Shown piece after piece: positions 9,010-16,476 of a DNA stretch of 64,000 nucleotides. Source of the DNA: G965250275 sp965250275 (lineage in GTDB: Bacteria > Pseudomonadota > Alphaproteobacteria > Rhodobacterales > Rhodobacteraceae); assembly GCA_965250275.1 (NCBI GenBank), contig OZ252297.1:4340001-4404000 (forward strand). The letters are read 5' to 3'. A program made the position numbers and the translations under genes. The notes under the pieces were generated by a model that worked only from the letters and a program-made list of their open reading frames with translations, was not told where the DNA came from and searched no databases. Every line of letters starts with the position of its first letter. Within the stretch, counting starts at the first letter, position 1.

Positions 9010-10104
9010 ATGGGCCACATCGCCTTCTATGCGCCGATGAAGCCCCCAACACACCCAACGCCTTCCGGCGACCGGGAAATGGCACGAAACCTGATCCAAG
9101 CGATCTCGACGGGCACGGATTGGACGGTCGAACTTGTGTCCGAGCTTCGCATCTACGATCGCGATGGAGATGCCGCACGGCAAGCGCAGTTGCGGTCCAA
9201 AGCGTCGGCTGCCCTGCCCGCACTTGTATCGCAGGCAAAGCGCGCCGGCACGCGCCTTTGGGTGACCTATCACAACTACTACAAGGCGCCTGATTTGCTT
9301 GGACCACAGGTCTGCGAAGCGCTGAACATCCCTTATGTTCAAATTGAATCGACACGCGCGCGCAGCCGTCTGGCCGGGCCATGGGCAGGGTTCGCTGCCG
9401 CGGCCGAAGCCGCGACCGATGCTGCTGACATTGTGTTTTATCCCACAGCACTCGACCTCATCACATTAGAGCGGGACCAGAAGCACGGACAAAAACTCGT
9501 CAACTTCCCCCCGTTCCTTCCCATAGACGCCCTGCCCACCGCCGCCCGCGCCCAGGATGAGGGTTCGTCAATGTTGGCAGTTGGCATGATGCGATCGGGG
9601 GACAAGCTGCGTTCATATGAGATTATTGCGGGGGCACTTCCCTTTCTTTCGACACCTGACTGGAAGTTGGATATCGCAGGCGATGGGCCGGCGCGCACCG
9701 AGGTTTCTGCCCTGTTCGCCCCCTTTTCGGATCGGGTCCGGTTTCTGGGAGAGCTGGACCGCGAAGCCCTGACTGAACGCTACCAAAATGCAGCCCTTTT
9801 CATCTGGCCCGGCGTGAACGAAGCCTATGGGATGGTGTATCTTGAAGCACAGGCATCGGGCCTGGCAGTGGTCGCGCAGGATCGCGACGGCGTCCGTGAT
9901 GTCCTGGCGCCAGGACAATACCCCGACCCCGAAGGCGGGCCGCGGGCGCTCGCCGAACGTGCCGACCTTCTCCTGAGCGACCCGGTTCGGCGCAAGGCCG
10001 AGGGCGCAGCCGCCCGTGCCCATGTAGAGTTGCGTCATTTGCGGCCCGCAGCCACCCGGACATTCTGGGCGCATGTAAGCCCCCTTTTGGAGCAAGGCAC
10101 ATGA
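9010..10104 (+). CDS. Glycosyltransferase, GT4 family
   Basis: A 364-residue GT-B glycosyltransferase. The N-terminal half has PTHPTPSGDREMARNLIQA (donor-binding loop region). The donor domain has LDIAGDGPARTEVSALFAPF and NEAYGMVYLEAQASGLAVVA, the retaining GT4 signature. It begins one base after the stop of the preceding gene and its own stop overlaps the phosphatase start, so it is a middle member of the operon. It is distinct in sequence from the GT4 gene upstream, which suggests a different sugar step. Confidence 0.85.
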   Translation: MGHIAFYAPMKPPTHPTPSGDREMARNLIQAISTGTDWTVELVSELRIYDRDGDAARQAQLRSKASAALPALVSQAKRAGTRLWVTYHNYYKAPDLLGPQVCEALNIPYVQIESTRARSRLAGPWAGFAAAAEAATDAADIVFYPTALDLITLERDQKHGQKLVNFPPFLPIDALPTAARAQDEGSSMLAVGMMRSGDKLRSYEIIAGALPFLSTPDWKLDIAGDGPARTEVSALFAPFSDRVRFLGELDREALTERYQNAALFIWPGVNEAYGMVYLEAQASGLAVVAQDRDGVRDVLAPGQYPDPEGGPRALAERADLLLSDPVRRKAEGAAARAHVELRHLRPAATRTFWAHVSPLLEQGT

Positions 10105-10685
10105 TTCGGCTGGCTTTGCTCCGTCACGGCCACACTGCCTGGAACCGCGCGGGGCGCATTCAGGGGCGCAGCGACATTCCGTTGGATGATGCCGCGCGCG
10201 CAGACCTGGCAGACCTGGCCCTGCCGATTGAATGGGCGCGAGCCAACCTTGTCAGCAGCCCGCTGGTGCGGGCCAGCGAAACGGCTGAATTGGTCGCGAA
10301 ACGCCCCCCGTCTCGGGCCGGTGCACTGATCGAGATGAACTGGGGGGATTGGGAAGGCAAACACGGCGCCGATTTGCTGGCCCAACCCAGCAGCGGGTAT
10401 CGCCACATCGAAGAGTGGGGATGGTCGTTTTGTCCGCCAAACGGCGAAAGCGTTGCGGATCTCAGGGACCGATTGCTGCCGTGGGTCAAAACTCTGGAAC
10501 ATGACACCGTTGCGGTGTGTCACATCGGGGTTATGCGTGTGTTGCTGGCGCTGGCCCACGGTTGGGATTTCGAAGGACCGGCGCCCTTTCAGGTCAAGCG
10601 CAACCGACTCTATCCACTGCGGGTCGACGCGAAAGATCTCTCCGTGATCGGGGAACCGGTTCGCCTCGTCAGGGCAACCCCATGA
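10101..10685 (+). CDS. Histidine phosphatase superfamily protein in glycan operon
   Basis: A 194-residue phosphatase with the RHG catalytic signature near the N-terminus (LALLRHGHTAWNRAGRIQGR) and the second histidine late in the chain (VAVCHIGVMRVLLALA). The family covers phosphoglycerate mutases, alpha-ribazole phosphatase and sugar-phosphate phosphatases. The small size and the operon context favour dephosphorylation of a sugar phosphate or glycan intermediate, but this is inference. It overlaps both neighbours by four bases. Confidence 0.85.
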   Translation: MIRLALLRHGHTAWNRAGRIQGRSDIPLDDAARADLADLALPIEWARANLVSSPLVRASETAELVAKRPPSRAGALIEMNWGDWEGKHGADLLAQPSSGYRHIEEWGWSFCPPNGESVADLRDRLLPWVKTLEHDTVAVCHIGVMRVLLALAHGWDFEGPAPFQVKRNRLYPLRVDAKDLSVIGEPVRLVRATP

Positions 10686-11818
10686 GGGTCCTGATCGTCG
10701 TGACGCATCTCTTGGGCACAGGTCATCTGAGCCGCGCACTCACTTTGGGGCGGGCGTTTGCAACCCAAGGGCACGACGTCACTGTGGCCAGCGGGGGTAT
10801 GCCAGCCCCGCAACTCGACAGCACGGGTGTCCGGGTTTGCCAGATCCGGCCGTTGCGATCGGATGGCACGAATTTCACACACCTGTTGACAGATGCGAAC
10901 GACACAGCCGGCGATGCCTATCTGAATGCCCGGCGAGAACATCTCCTGACATTGCTTGCGGAAACGCAGCCCGACATTCTCATCACGGAACTGTTTCCGT
11001 TTGGACGCCGAAGCCTGAGCGCAGAATTTGAAGCGGTTTTGGAGGCCACACATGACCTGCCTGCAAGGCCCGCAATCCTGTGTTCGATCCGCGACATTCT
11101 CGCGCCACCATCCAAGCCAAAGAAGGTTGCCGACGTGGAGGCCTTGCTCGACCGATACTTCGATGCGGTGTTGGTTCATTCCGACCCGGCGCAGGTGACG
11201 CTCGATCAAAGCTGGCCAGTGAGCAAAACGCTCGCGCCGATGCTCCGCTACACCGGATATGTGGCGCCAGCACCTTCAGGCCCGCACCCAGACGCCGTTG
11301 GCAGCGGCGAAATCCTGGTGGCGGCGGGCGGTGGGGAAGTCGGTACGCCAATTTTTGAGGCCGCAATCTCGGCAGCCCAGCGCCGCCCGGATCTGAACTG
11401 GCGCTTGCTGGTGGGAGGCGGCACACAACGACGCGATGCACTGCGCGCGCGACCGATGCCCGAGAACGTGGTGATCGAAGCCCCGCGCCCGGACTACCGC
11501 CAAATGCTGTACCATGCATCGGCGTCGGTCAGCATGTGTGGCTACAACACGACGTTGGACGTGTTGCAAAGCGGTGTTCCCGCTGTCCTGGTCCCATTTG
11601 ACGATGGCAATGAAGTAGAACAGACCCTGCGGGCACGCAGCCTTGCCCGTCTGCCCGCAATGACGGTCTTGCCCAGCATTGACCTGACGCCTGACGCGTT
11701 GCTGTCCTCCGTGGCGCAGGTGACCAAGGACACCTCGCGCGTCGTGCAGGCCTCTAGCTTTGACGGCGCCGCAGAGAGTGTTCGCGTCGCCGTTCAATTG
11801 GCAGAGGCCCGCACATGA
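10682..11818 (+). CDS. Second MurG-fold (COG4671-type) glycosyltransferase
   Basis: About 378 residues. The ATG at 10682 overlaps the phosphatase stop (ATGA) and begins exactly at the family N-terminus MRVLIVVTHLLGTGHLSRAL; the ORF extends upstream only through antisense-like, non-homologous sequence. The donor-side motif is MCGYNTTLDVLQSGVPAVLV, paralogous to GGYNTFCEVLSFDKRAVIVP of the enzyme at 6544-7767. A glycine-rich segment (ILVAAGGGEVGTPI) separates the two domains. It probably performs a different transfer in the same pathway. Donor and acceptor are unknown. Confidence 0.8.
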   Translation: MRVLIVVTHLLGTGHLSRALTLGRAFATQGHDVTVASGGMPAPQLDSTGVRVCQIRPLRSDGTNFTHLLTDANDTAGDAYLNARREHLLTLLAETQPDILITELFPFGRRSLSAEFEAVLEATHDLPARPAILCSIRDILAPPSKPKKVADVEALLDRYFDAVLVHSDPAQVTLDQSWPVSKTLAPMLRYTGYVAPAPSGPHPDAVGSGEILVAAGGGEVGTPIFEAAISAAQRRPDLNWRLLVGGGTQRRDALRARPMPENVVIEAPRPDYRQMLYHASASVSMCGYNTTLDVLQSGVPAVLVPFDDGNEVEQTLRARSLARLPAMTVLPSIDLTPDALLSSVAQVTKDTSRVVQASSFDGAAESVRVAVQLAEART

Positions 11819-12564
11819 CGCTCAACTGGCAACCCCTGGACGCAGAACTGGCCATCTGGCGCTCCGAGGACCGTGCGTTGCCACTCTGGTGGCGGGACGA
11901 TGACGCGGTTGCCGCCACGCCTGAGCTGAGCCGTCTTGCGGCCTTGTCCGCGCGCCTTCAGCTTCCCGTGCATATCGCGGTGATTCCCGCCAGGGCAGAA
12001 AGATCACTGACAGACGCTGTAGGGGCTGCTCCGCACCTCGTCCCGATGGTGCACGGCTGGGCCCATCGCAATCATGCGCCACCGGACGAAAAGAAGGCGG
12101 AGTTCGGCGCGCATCGCCCGCTGCCGACTTTGCAAGAAGCTGCTGCAGAAGGTCTCAGACAGCTTCGCGGCCTTTTTGGTGATCGTCTGGTCCCGGCATT
12201 TGTCCCTCCGTGGAATCGGGTCACACCAGAGCTTGCAGCCGGATTGCCCGCGCTGGGTTATCGGTCCCTGTCCACCTATGGCCCGCGCATCGCACGTGAT
12301 GCGGCGCCCGGCCTCTTGCAGGTCAACACGCATCTTGACCCTATTGACTGGAAAGGCAGCCGTTCGCTGGTCGCGCCCGACATGTTGATTGCGCGTGTGA
12401 CGGATCACCTTCAAGACCGACGCGAGGGCCGCGCGGACGCAAGCGAACCCTATGGCATCCTTACGCATCACCTTGTTCACGACGCTGCAATCTGGCAGTT
12501 CACCGAAACTCTGCTTGGCCGCCTCCTGGATGGCCCGGCATTTGCCGAGAAGGACCCGATATGA
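11815..12564 (+). CDS. Polysaccharide deacetylase-like protein (NodB-type fold)
   Basis: A 249-residue protein without a signal peptide. It shows a metal-site-like pattern: tandem aspartates in LPLWWRDDDAVA, a spaced histidine pair in MVHGWAHRNH, and later PPWNR and NTHLDPIDW. These resemble the motifs of carbohydrate esterase family 4 deacetylases in diverged form. If active, it would remove N-acetyl groups from a HexNAc residue in the cytosol, which fits the HexNAc dehydrogenase at the head of the operon. The stop overlaps the methyltransferase start and the start overlaps the glycosyltransferase stop. Confidence 0.7.
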   Translation: MTLNWQPLDAELAIWRSEDRALPLWWRDDDAVAATPELSRLAALSARLQLPVHIAVIPARAERSLTDAVGAAPHLVPMVHGWAHRNHAPPDEKKAEFGAHRPLPTLQEAAAEGLRQLRGLFGDRLVPAFVPPWNRVTPELAAGLPALGYRSLSTYGPRIARDAAPGLLQVNTHLDPIDWKGSRSLVAPDMLIARVTDHLQDRREGRADASEPYGILTHHLVHDAAIWQFTETLLGRLLDGPAFAEKDPI

Positions 12565-13037
12565 GTCGTCTGGATTCCATGCTGCGCCGACTGGCTGCAC
12601 AACGTGATGGGTTGAACTGGGCAACCCAAGGAATCGAAGGGCGGCAAGGCGATGTCCTTGATCTGGGACTGGGAAACGGACGCACCTACGATCACCTCCG
12701 AGAAATCCTGCCCGACCGGAGGATCTGGGTGATCGACAGGGTGCTGCAGTGCCACCCGTCCTGTACGCCGCCCGAAGCGGATTTCCTGATGGGCGAAGCG
12801 GAGCCAATGCTGGAAAAACTGGCCCAGCAGGACGCATCCATCGTGTTGGCGCACTATGATTTCGGGTTTGGGATTAAGGAAAAAGATGTGGAAGAGGCCG
12901 CGCGCCTCAGTCCTCTGATTGCCCGGGTGATGCAGCCGGGGGGCCTGATCGTGTCTGGCCAGCCACTGGTCGGGTTCGAAGCACTGGCCGGGCCGGACGG
13001 CATCGCGCCGGGCCGGTACTTGTTTTATCGGGCATGA
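12561..13037 (+). CDS. Small class I SAM-dependent methyltransferase
   Basis: The last gene of the glycan operon, 158 residues. Motif I for SAM binding is DVLDLGLGNGRTYDHL and an acidic residue follows at the end of the next strand (IWVIDRV). The chain is short for a class I enzyme and lacks an obvious substrate-binding insertion. The role may be capping or methylating the glycan, by context only. The four-base overlap with the upstream gene indicates coupling. Confidence 0.72.
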   Translation: MSRLDSMLRRLAAQRDGLNWATQGIEGRQGDVLDLGLGNGRTYDHLREILPDRRIWVIDRVLQCHPSCTPPEADFLMGEAEPMLEKLAQQDASIVLAHYDFGFGIKEKDVEEAARLSPLIARVMQPGGLIVSGQPLVGFEALAGPDGIAPGRYLFYRA

Positions 13038-13132
13038 GAGAAAAACCCCTTACCGGTATCTCGATTTGTGTCCGCAGTAGTCGCGCGAAATGGCGCCAAC
13101 CAGTCACAAACCACTTGCAATGCTCGCCAATC

Positions 13133-13152
13133 AGCACCACATGAGCGGTGCT
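13133..13152. other. Short inverted repeat between glycan operon and cold-shock gene
   Basis: AGCACC-8-GGTGCT, followed by TTACGTCTTTCT. It may end the glycan operon transcript or sit in the long 5' untranslated region of the cold-shock gene. The remainder of 13038-13273 shows no ORF or RNA gene that I recognise. Confidence 0.3.
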
Positions 13153-13273
13153 TACGTCTTTCTATTTCGACCCACTGTCTCCCGTTAAACGGCGTTCAGT
13201 CACTCGATCCAGACCGAACTACGCCGGGTTGCCGCACTCAAGCGGGCAACAAACAACGCAAGGAGACACGGAA

Positions 13274-13480
13274 ATGGCCACTGGCACCGTGAAATGGTTC
13301 AACGCAACTAAAGGCTTCGGCTTCATCGCACCCGATGGCGGCACAAAAGACGTATTCGTCCACATCAGTGCTGTTGAACGTGCAGGCCTGACTGGCCTTG
13401 CCGACAACCAAAAAGTGACTTTCGACATCGAAACCGGCCGTGACGGCCGCGAAAGCGCATCGAACCTTCAACTGGCCTAA
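13274..13480 (+). CDS. Cold-shock protein, CspA family
   Basis: A 68-residue single cold-shock domain that binds single-stranded RNA and DNA. Both RNA-binding motifs are intact: RNP1 as KGFGFI and RNP2 as VFVHIS. The start ATG is preceded by AGGAGA at 13261-13266. The frame stays open upstream, but that part is not homologous. A 236-base gene-free leader precedes it, as is common for regulated csp messages, and a strong terminator follows. The single domain and small size match housekeeping or cold-induced Csp proteins of alphaproteobacteria. Confidence 0.95.
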   Translation: MATGTVKWFNATKGFGFIAPDGGTKDVFVHISAVERAGLTGLADNQKVTFDIETGRDGRESASNLQLA

Positions 13481-13498
13481 TTCAGGTTGAATGAACTT

Positions 13499-13533
13499 AC
13501 GGGCGGCCCGGTGATACCGTGGCCGCCCGTTTT
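13499..13533 (+). terminator. Rho-independent terminator of the cold-shock gene
   Basis: A ten-base-pair GC-rich stem (ACGGGCGGCC with GGCCGCCCGT), with an inner CGGT-GAT-ACCG extension, ends in TTTT and a further T-rich run (TTTTGTGTTT). Position and orientation fit the end of the csp transcript. Confidence 0.88.
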
Positions 13534-13717
13534 GTGTTTGGGTGGGCGCCACGCTGGTTTGCACCTCACCGCCGCGACTTAGCGATCGGCCCGGACAGGT
13601 CGGATCTACAGCTATGTTTGCGAATTTGATTGCTCTATCATCAGACCATTGTTTGGCCTCGCTGCGGTTCTGTGCTGATCCGGCGAAGTCCTGCGTGCAA
13701 CCCTGCGGAGCACTGAT

Positions 13718-14086
13718 ATGAAAAAAGAAGATGTCATTCAAAAAGCCCAATCTCTAAAAGGGAAGAAGGCAAAAATCAAAAAATTGGATCAGGATCCGCA
13801 AGGCGACAAGGTCTTCAAACTGCCCAAAGAGGTCAAAGCCGGTCTGGAAGAGCATTTCGGCGCCAAACTTGCCAAAGTGCGCGTTCATGCAGGCGGCAAC
13901 TTGTTGGATTTGAACAAGAGGCTGAAGTCCAAAGCCTTCACGGTGGGCGAGAACATTTACGTCAAGAAGCCCGCGGATGCCAAAAACCAGGAACTTCTGG
14001 CCCACGAACTGACCCACGTGATCCAGCACGCAGGTGGCCGGATGCCCAAGAAATCAAAACCTGGCACGGCATTTGTAAGCAAGTAG
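13718..14086 (+). CDS. Stand-alone DUF4157 (eCIS-associated) mini-protein with HELTH motif
   Basis: A 122-residue basic protein. Residues 1-34 are Lys-rich and low in GC compared with neighbours. Residues 35-104 match the DUF4157 pattern: a leading LPKEVKAGLEEHFGAKLAKV, then RVHAGG, KAFTVGENIY and LLAHELTHVIQHAGG. The HEXXH-like element H96-E97-L98-T99-H100 could bind zinc. This domain is usually found at the N-terminus of large proteins linked to extracellular contractile injection systems or other toxins. Here it is alone, and no injection-system structural gene is nearby. GGAG at 13707-13710 supports the start. The 5' flank (13534-13717) shows nothing else recognisable. Function is unknown. 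Confidence 0.72.
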   Translation: MKKEDVIQKAQSLKGKKAKIKKLDQDPQGDKVFKLPKEVKAGLEEHFGAKLAKVRVHAGGNLLDLNKRLKSKAFTVGENIYVKKPADAKNQELLAHELTHVIQHAGGRMPKKSKPGTAFVSK

Positions 14087-14157
14087 ATCCGCGAGACATC
14101 CCTCACATCTGCGTCAGGGGCCTCCCGCGAACTGTTTTCACCGAGTAATCTGTCCCC

Positions 14158-14529
14158 ATGAAACAGGTCTGGCCGATCATCGTGGTGCTTGCCGCCGCTC
14201 TGACCGCATGGAGCGCGGAGCTGACACTCCTGCTTGGCGCGCACCCATGGTGGGCCGCAACGGTTCTATGGATCGGGACTGCACTGGGGCTGGCACTGGC
14301 TGGGCTGGCGGTCTATCTCGGCGTCTCTTATGCGACACGTTTGATCGCCGCATCGCTGCTCACAGCGGCAGCCTATGGAACCGCAACTCTGGGCAAGACC
14401 CGCTTTGCCGCATCCTTTGCAGAGGACACTTTCGCGGGACAAATGTGGTACTTTGGCTGGATTGCCACCTGTGCTTTTGCCGCCGCAACCCTGGCTTCAC
14501 TGTTGTGGCGCACCCCTTTGCGTTCTTGA
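14158..14529 (+). CDS. Small four-helix membrane protein, unknown function
   Basis: A 123-residue, very hydrophobic protein with about four predicted membrane segments (roughly residues 4-25, 30-55, 60-78 and 95-118) and few charged residues. I recognise no family. It lies 71 bases after the DUF4157 gene and 63 bases before the L,D-transpeptidase gene on the same strand, so the three could be co-transcribed. No clear ribosome site is visible. Confidence 0.6.
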   Translation: MKQVWPIIVVLAAALTAWSAELTLLLGAHPWWAATVLWIGTALGLALAGLAVYLGVSYATRLIAASLLTAAAYGTATLGKTRFAASFAEDTFAGQMWYFGWIATCAFAAATLASLLWRTPLRS

Positions 14530-14592
14530 CCAAAGCGTCTGTTGCCCAGCAAAATAGGGCCGATGGCAACAATTTGATACGTGAGTACTGAA

Positions 14593-15153
14593 ATGATGCA
14601 CCGTCGCCAATTCGTTATCAGCACCGCCGCTGCCACAGCGATGCTTCCCGGATCAGCCTGGGCGAAGAAAACCGAAGAGTTTGATCCAAGGCCGCAATAT
14701 GTGCGGATCAAAAAGGGGTTTCTGCCCGGTCAGTTGCTGATCGTGCCGAGGTCATACTACCTCTACCTCGTGACCGAAGAGCGCAAAGCCATTCGCTACG
14801 GTGTAGGGGTGGGACGCGCAGGACTGGAGTTCACCGGCACGGCCACAATTGATGTTAAGAAAGAATGGCCCACCTGGCGCCCGACCGACGAAATGATCGA
14901 GAGGGATCCCAGGACCTACGCCAAGTTTGTTGACAACGATTATGTTCAGCCGGGTGGACCGGGAAATCCCTTGGGTGCGCGGGCGCTCTACCTTTTCCAG
15001 AATGGCGTTGACACCTATTTCCGCATCCACGGGACGACGCAGCCTGAGACCATTGGCACGTCATCGTCCAACGGGTGTATCCGCATGTACAACGAACATG
15101 TGGTGGATCTCTACACACGTGTTCCGATTGGCACCGTGGTGACCGTTCTCTGA
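14593..15153 (+). CDS. L,D-transpeptidase (YkuD domain), exported
   Basis: A periplasmic enzyme that forms 3-3 peptidoglycan cross-links or anchors proteins to peptidoglycan. The catalytic motif is complete: HGTTQPETIG followed by TSSSNGCIRM, with the nucleophilic cysteine. The N-terminus has a twin-arginine-like signal (HRRQFVIS, then an alanine-rich region ending SAWA). Start is taken at the ATG 12 bases after an in-frame GTG at 14581; the choice does not affect the mature protein. At about 160 mature residues it contains the YkuD domain and little else, so it has no separate peptidoglycan-binding domain. Confidence 0.9.
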   Translation: MMHRRQFVISTAAATAMLPGSAWAKKTEEFDPRPQYVRIKKGFLPGQLLIVPRSYYLYLVTEERKAIRYGVGVGRAGLEFTGTATIDVKKEWPTWRPTDEMIERDPRTYAKFVDNDYVQPGGPGNPLGARALYLFQNGVDTYFRIHGTTQPETIGTSSSNGCIRMYNEHVVDLYTRVPIGTVVTVL

Positions 15154-15170
15154 TCTTGGCGCTGGCCCCG

Positions 15171-15788
15171 TCAGGGCGCCGACCAATCCACATCGTCCGC
15201 TTGGGCAATCGTCAACTGACCTTCGGGCCAAGGGCGCATCAATTCGGCGACCTCGGTCTCTGAGCCATGCAACCAGTGCTCCAGATTATCGGGCGCGAGG
15301 ATGACCGCCATGCGATGATGAATGGGCTCCACATCAGCGTTGGGCGGGCACGTTACTGTGGCGAGTTGATGTATCTCCGCCCCGCCCGGCGCATTCCAAG
15401 TGTCCGTGATTGCGGCGAAAAACAGCAGTCCCGCGTCCGCCGGTGTGATCCGCCAAGCCGTCTTTCGGCGCGCCTTTCCGGTCCATTCATACCAGCCGTT
15501 AACCGGCAACACCGCACGTCCGACGTCGACAAAGGCAGATTTGTCGAACACAGTCTCGGAGCGGGCATTTATGATCGTTTCCATCACTGGACGGCCGCGC
15601 GCGTTCACGCGGCCCGTCGGGATCAGCCCCCAACGCATATGCATCAACCCGGATGAGGTGTAGGCCAGCACATTTTGCCCCGGGGCTATGTTGTGTCTTG
15701 GACCATCATCGATCGGTTCGGAGAACGGGATGGACAATGCATTCGCGATGTCCGCCACGGGAGTTGTGAGAAAAACCCGCCCCGGCAT
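15171..15788 (-). CDS. SRAP (YedK/HMCES-like) domain protein with Pro in place of catalytic Cys2
   Basis: SRAP proteins shield abasic sites in single-stranded DNA by a covalent bond through Cys2. This 205-residue protein keeps the family architecture: NIAPGQ (33-38), MRWGLIP (51-57), INARSET with Asn74, NGWYEW with Glu101, and IHHRM with His157/158. Its N-terminus, however, reads MPGRVFLTTP where the family has MCGR. The codon is CCG and there is no alternative upstream start that would supply a cysteine. It begins four bases after the esterase stop, so the two genes are probably co-transcribed. It may be a non-crosslinking variant; this is inference. Confidence 0.88.
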   Translation of the reverse strand: MPGRVFLTTPVADIANALSIPFSEPIDDGPRHNIAPGQNVLAYTSSGLMHMRWGLIPTGRVNARGRPVMETIINARSETVFDKSAFVDVGRAVLPVNGWYEWTGKARRKTAWRITPADAGLLFFAAITDTWNAPGGAEIHQLATVTCPPNADVEPIHHRMAVILAPDNLEHWLHGSETEVAELMRPWPEGQLTIAQADDVDWSAP

Positions 15789-15792
15789 CGGT

Positions 15793-16425
15793 CTAGTCGG
15801 CCTGCGTTGTCGAGATCAGATCCAGGACCGCAGGGCCCATGGCGGCCACAATCCGGGACACACCTTCTGCGTTGGGATGAATGCCATCCGGTTGCATCAG
15901 ATCGCCCACCTCAGCCGGGTCAGCGCCGATCCCCTCGAAAAAACTTGGGAACAACATGGTTCCGTAATTCGCGCTGAGTTCGGGGTAAATGGCGTCGAAT
16001 GTTGTTTTGTAGTCCGGTCCGTAGTTGCCCGGTGCCTGCATACCCACAAGCAGAACCGAAACATCCGCTTCGCTGGCCGCCTGCAGGATCGTCTCAAGGT
16101 TGGCACGGCTGACCGCCGGATCCAGTCCCCGCAAAAGATCATTGCCTCCAAGGGCCACGATCATCGCGTCCACGTCGGGCGTGAGCGTCCACTCGACCCG
16201 TGCGGCACCGCCCGCGGTGGTATCGCCTGACACGCCTGCGTTCAGCACAACCGCATCTGCGCCATGCTCTTCAAGCCACCCTTGAAGCTGAGGAACAAAC
16301 CCGTCCGCCTGCGGCAGCCCGTACCCTTGGGTCAGGCTGTCGCCCAGCGCGGCGACGGTGACCGGTTCCGCTGTGGCACTCCCGCCCCAGAAGATGCAGA
16401 CAAGTCCAAAGATGATCTTGCGCAT
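15793..16425 (-). CDS. tesA: Periplasmic GDSL arylesterase/lysophospholipase, TesA-like
   Basis: A 210-residue SGNH hydrolase with a cleavable signal peptide (cleavage near SATA-EP). Block I is AALGDSLTQGYGL with the catalytic serine near residue 30. Block III is VALGGNDLLRGLD. The catalytic Asp/His pair falls in QPDGIHPNAEG. It hydrolyses thioesters and esters of acyl chains. It is divergent from the YbbA/YbbP-type ABC genes, the same neighbourhood as tesA-ybbA-ybbP in enterobacteria, which supports the symbol. The esterase family is firm; the physiological substrate is unknown. Confidence 0.9.
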   Translation of the reverse strand: MRKIIFGLVCIFWGGSATAEPVTVAALGDSLTQGYGLPQADGFVPQLQGWLEEHGADAVVLNAGVSGDTTAGGAARVEWTLTPDVDAMIVALGGNDLLRGLDPAVSRANLETILQAASEADVSVLLVGMQAPGNYGPDYKTTFDAIYPELSANYGTMLFPSFFEGIGADPAEVGDLMQPDGIHPNAEGVSRIVAAMGPAVLDLISTTQAD

Positions 16426-16476
16426 TCCGATGTTCGCTCCATATCCAATCAGATGCAGATAACAGGCCCTTTATCT

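Noticed and set aside
10101..10685. Phosphoglycerate mutase as the function of the phosphatase in the glycan operon
   Set aside because: The short length and operon context do not fit a glycolytic mutase; superfamily-level naming is safer.
13718..15153. A complete extracellular contractile injection system around the DUF4157 gene
   Set aside because: No sheath, tube, baseplate or AAA+ gene is present nearby; only the isolated domain is seen.
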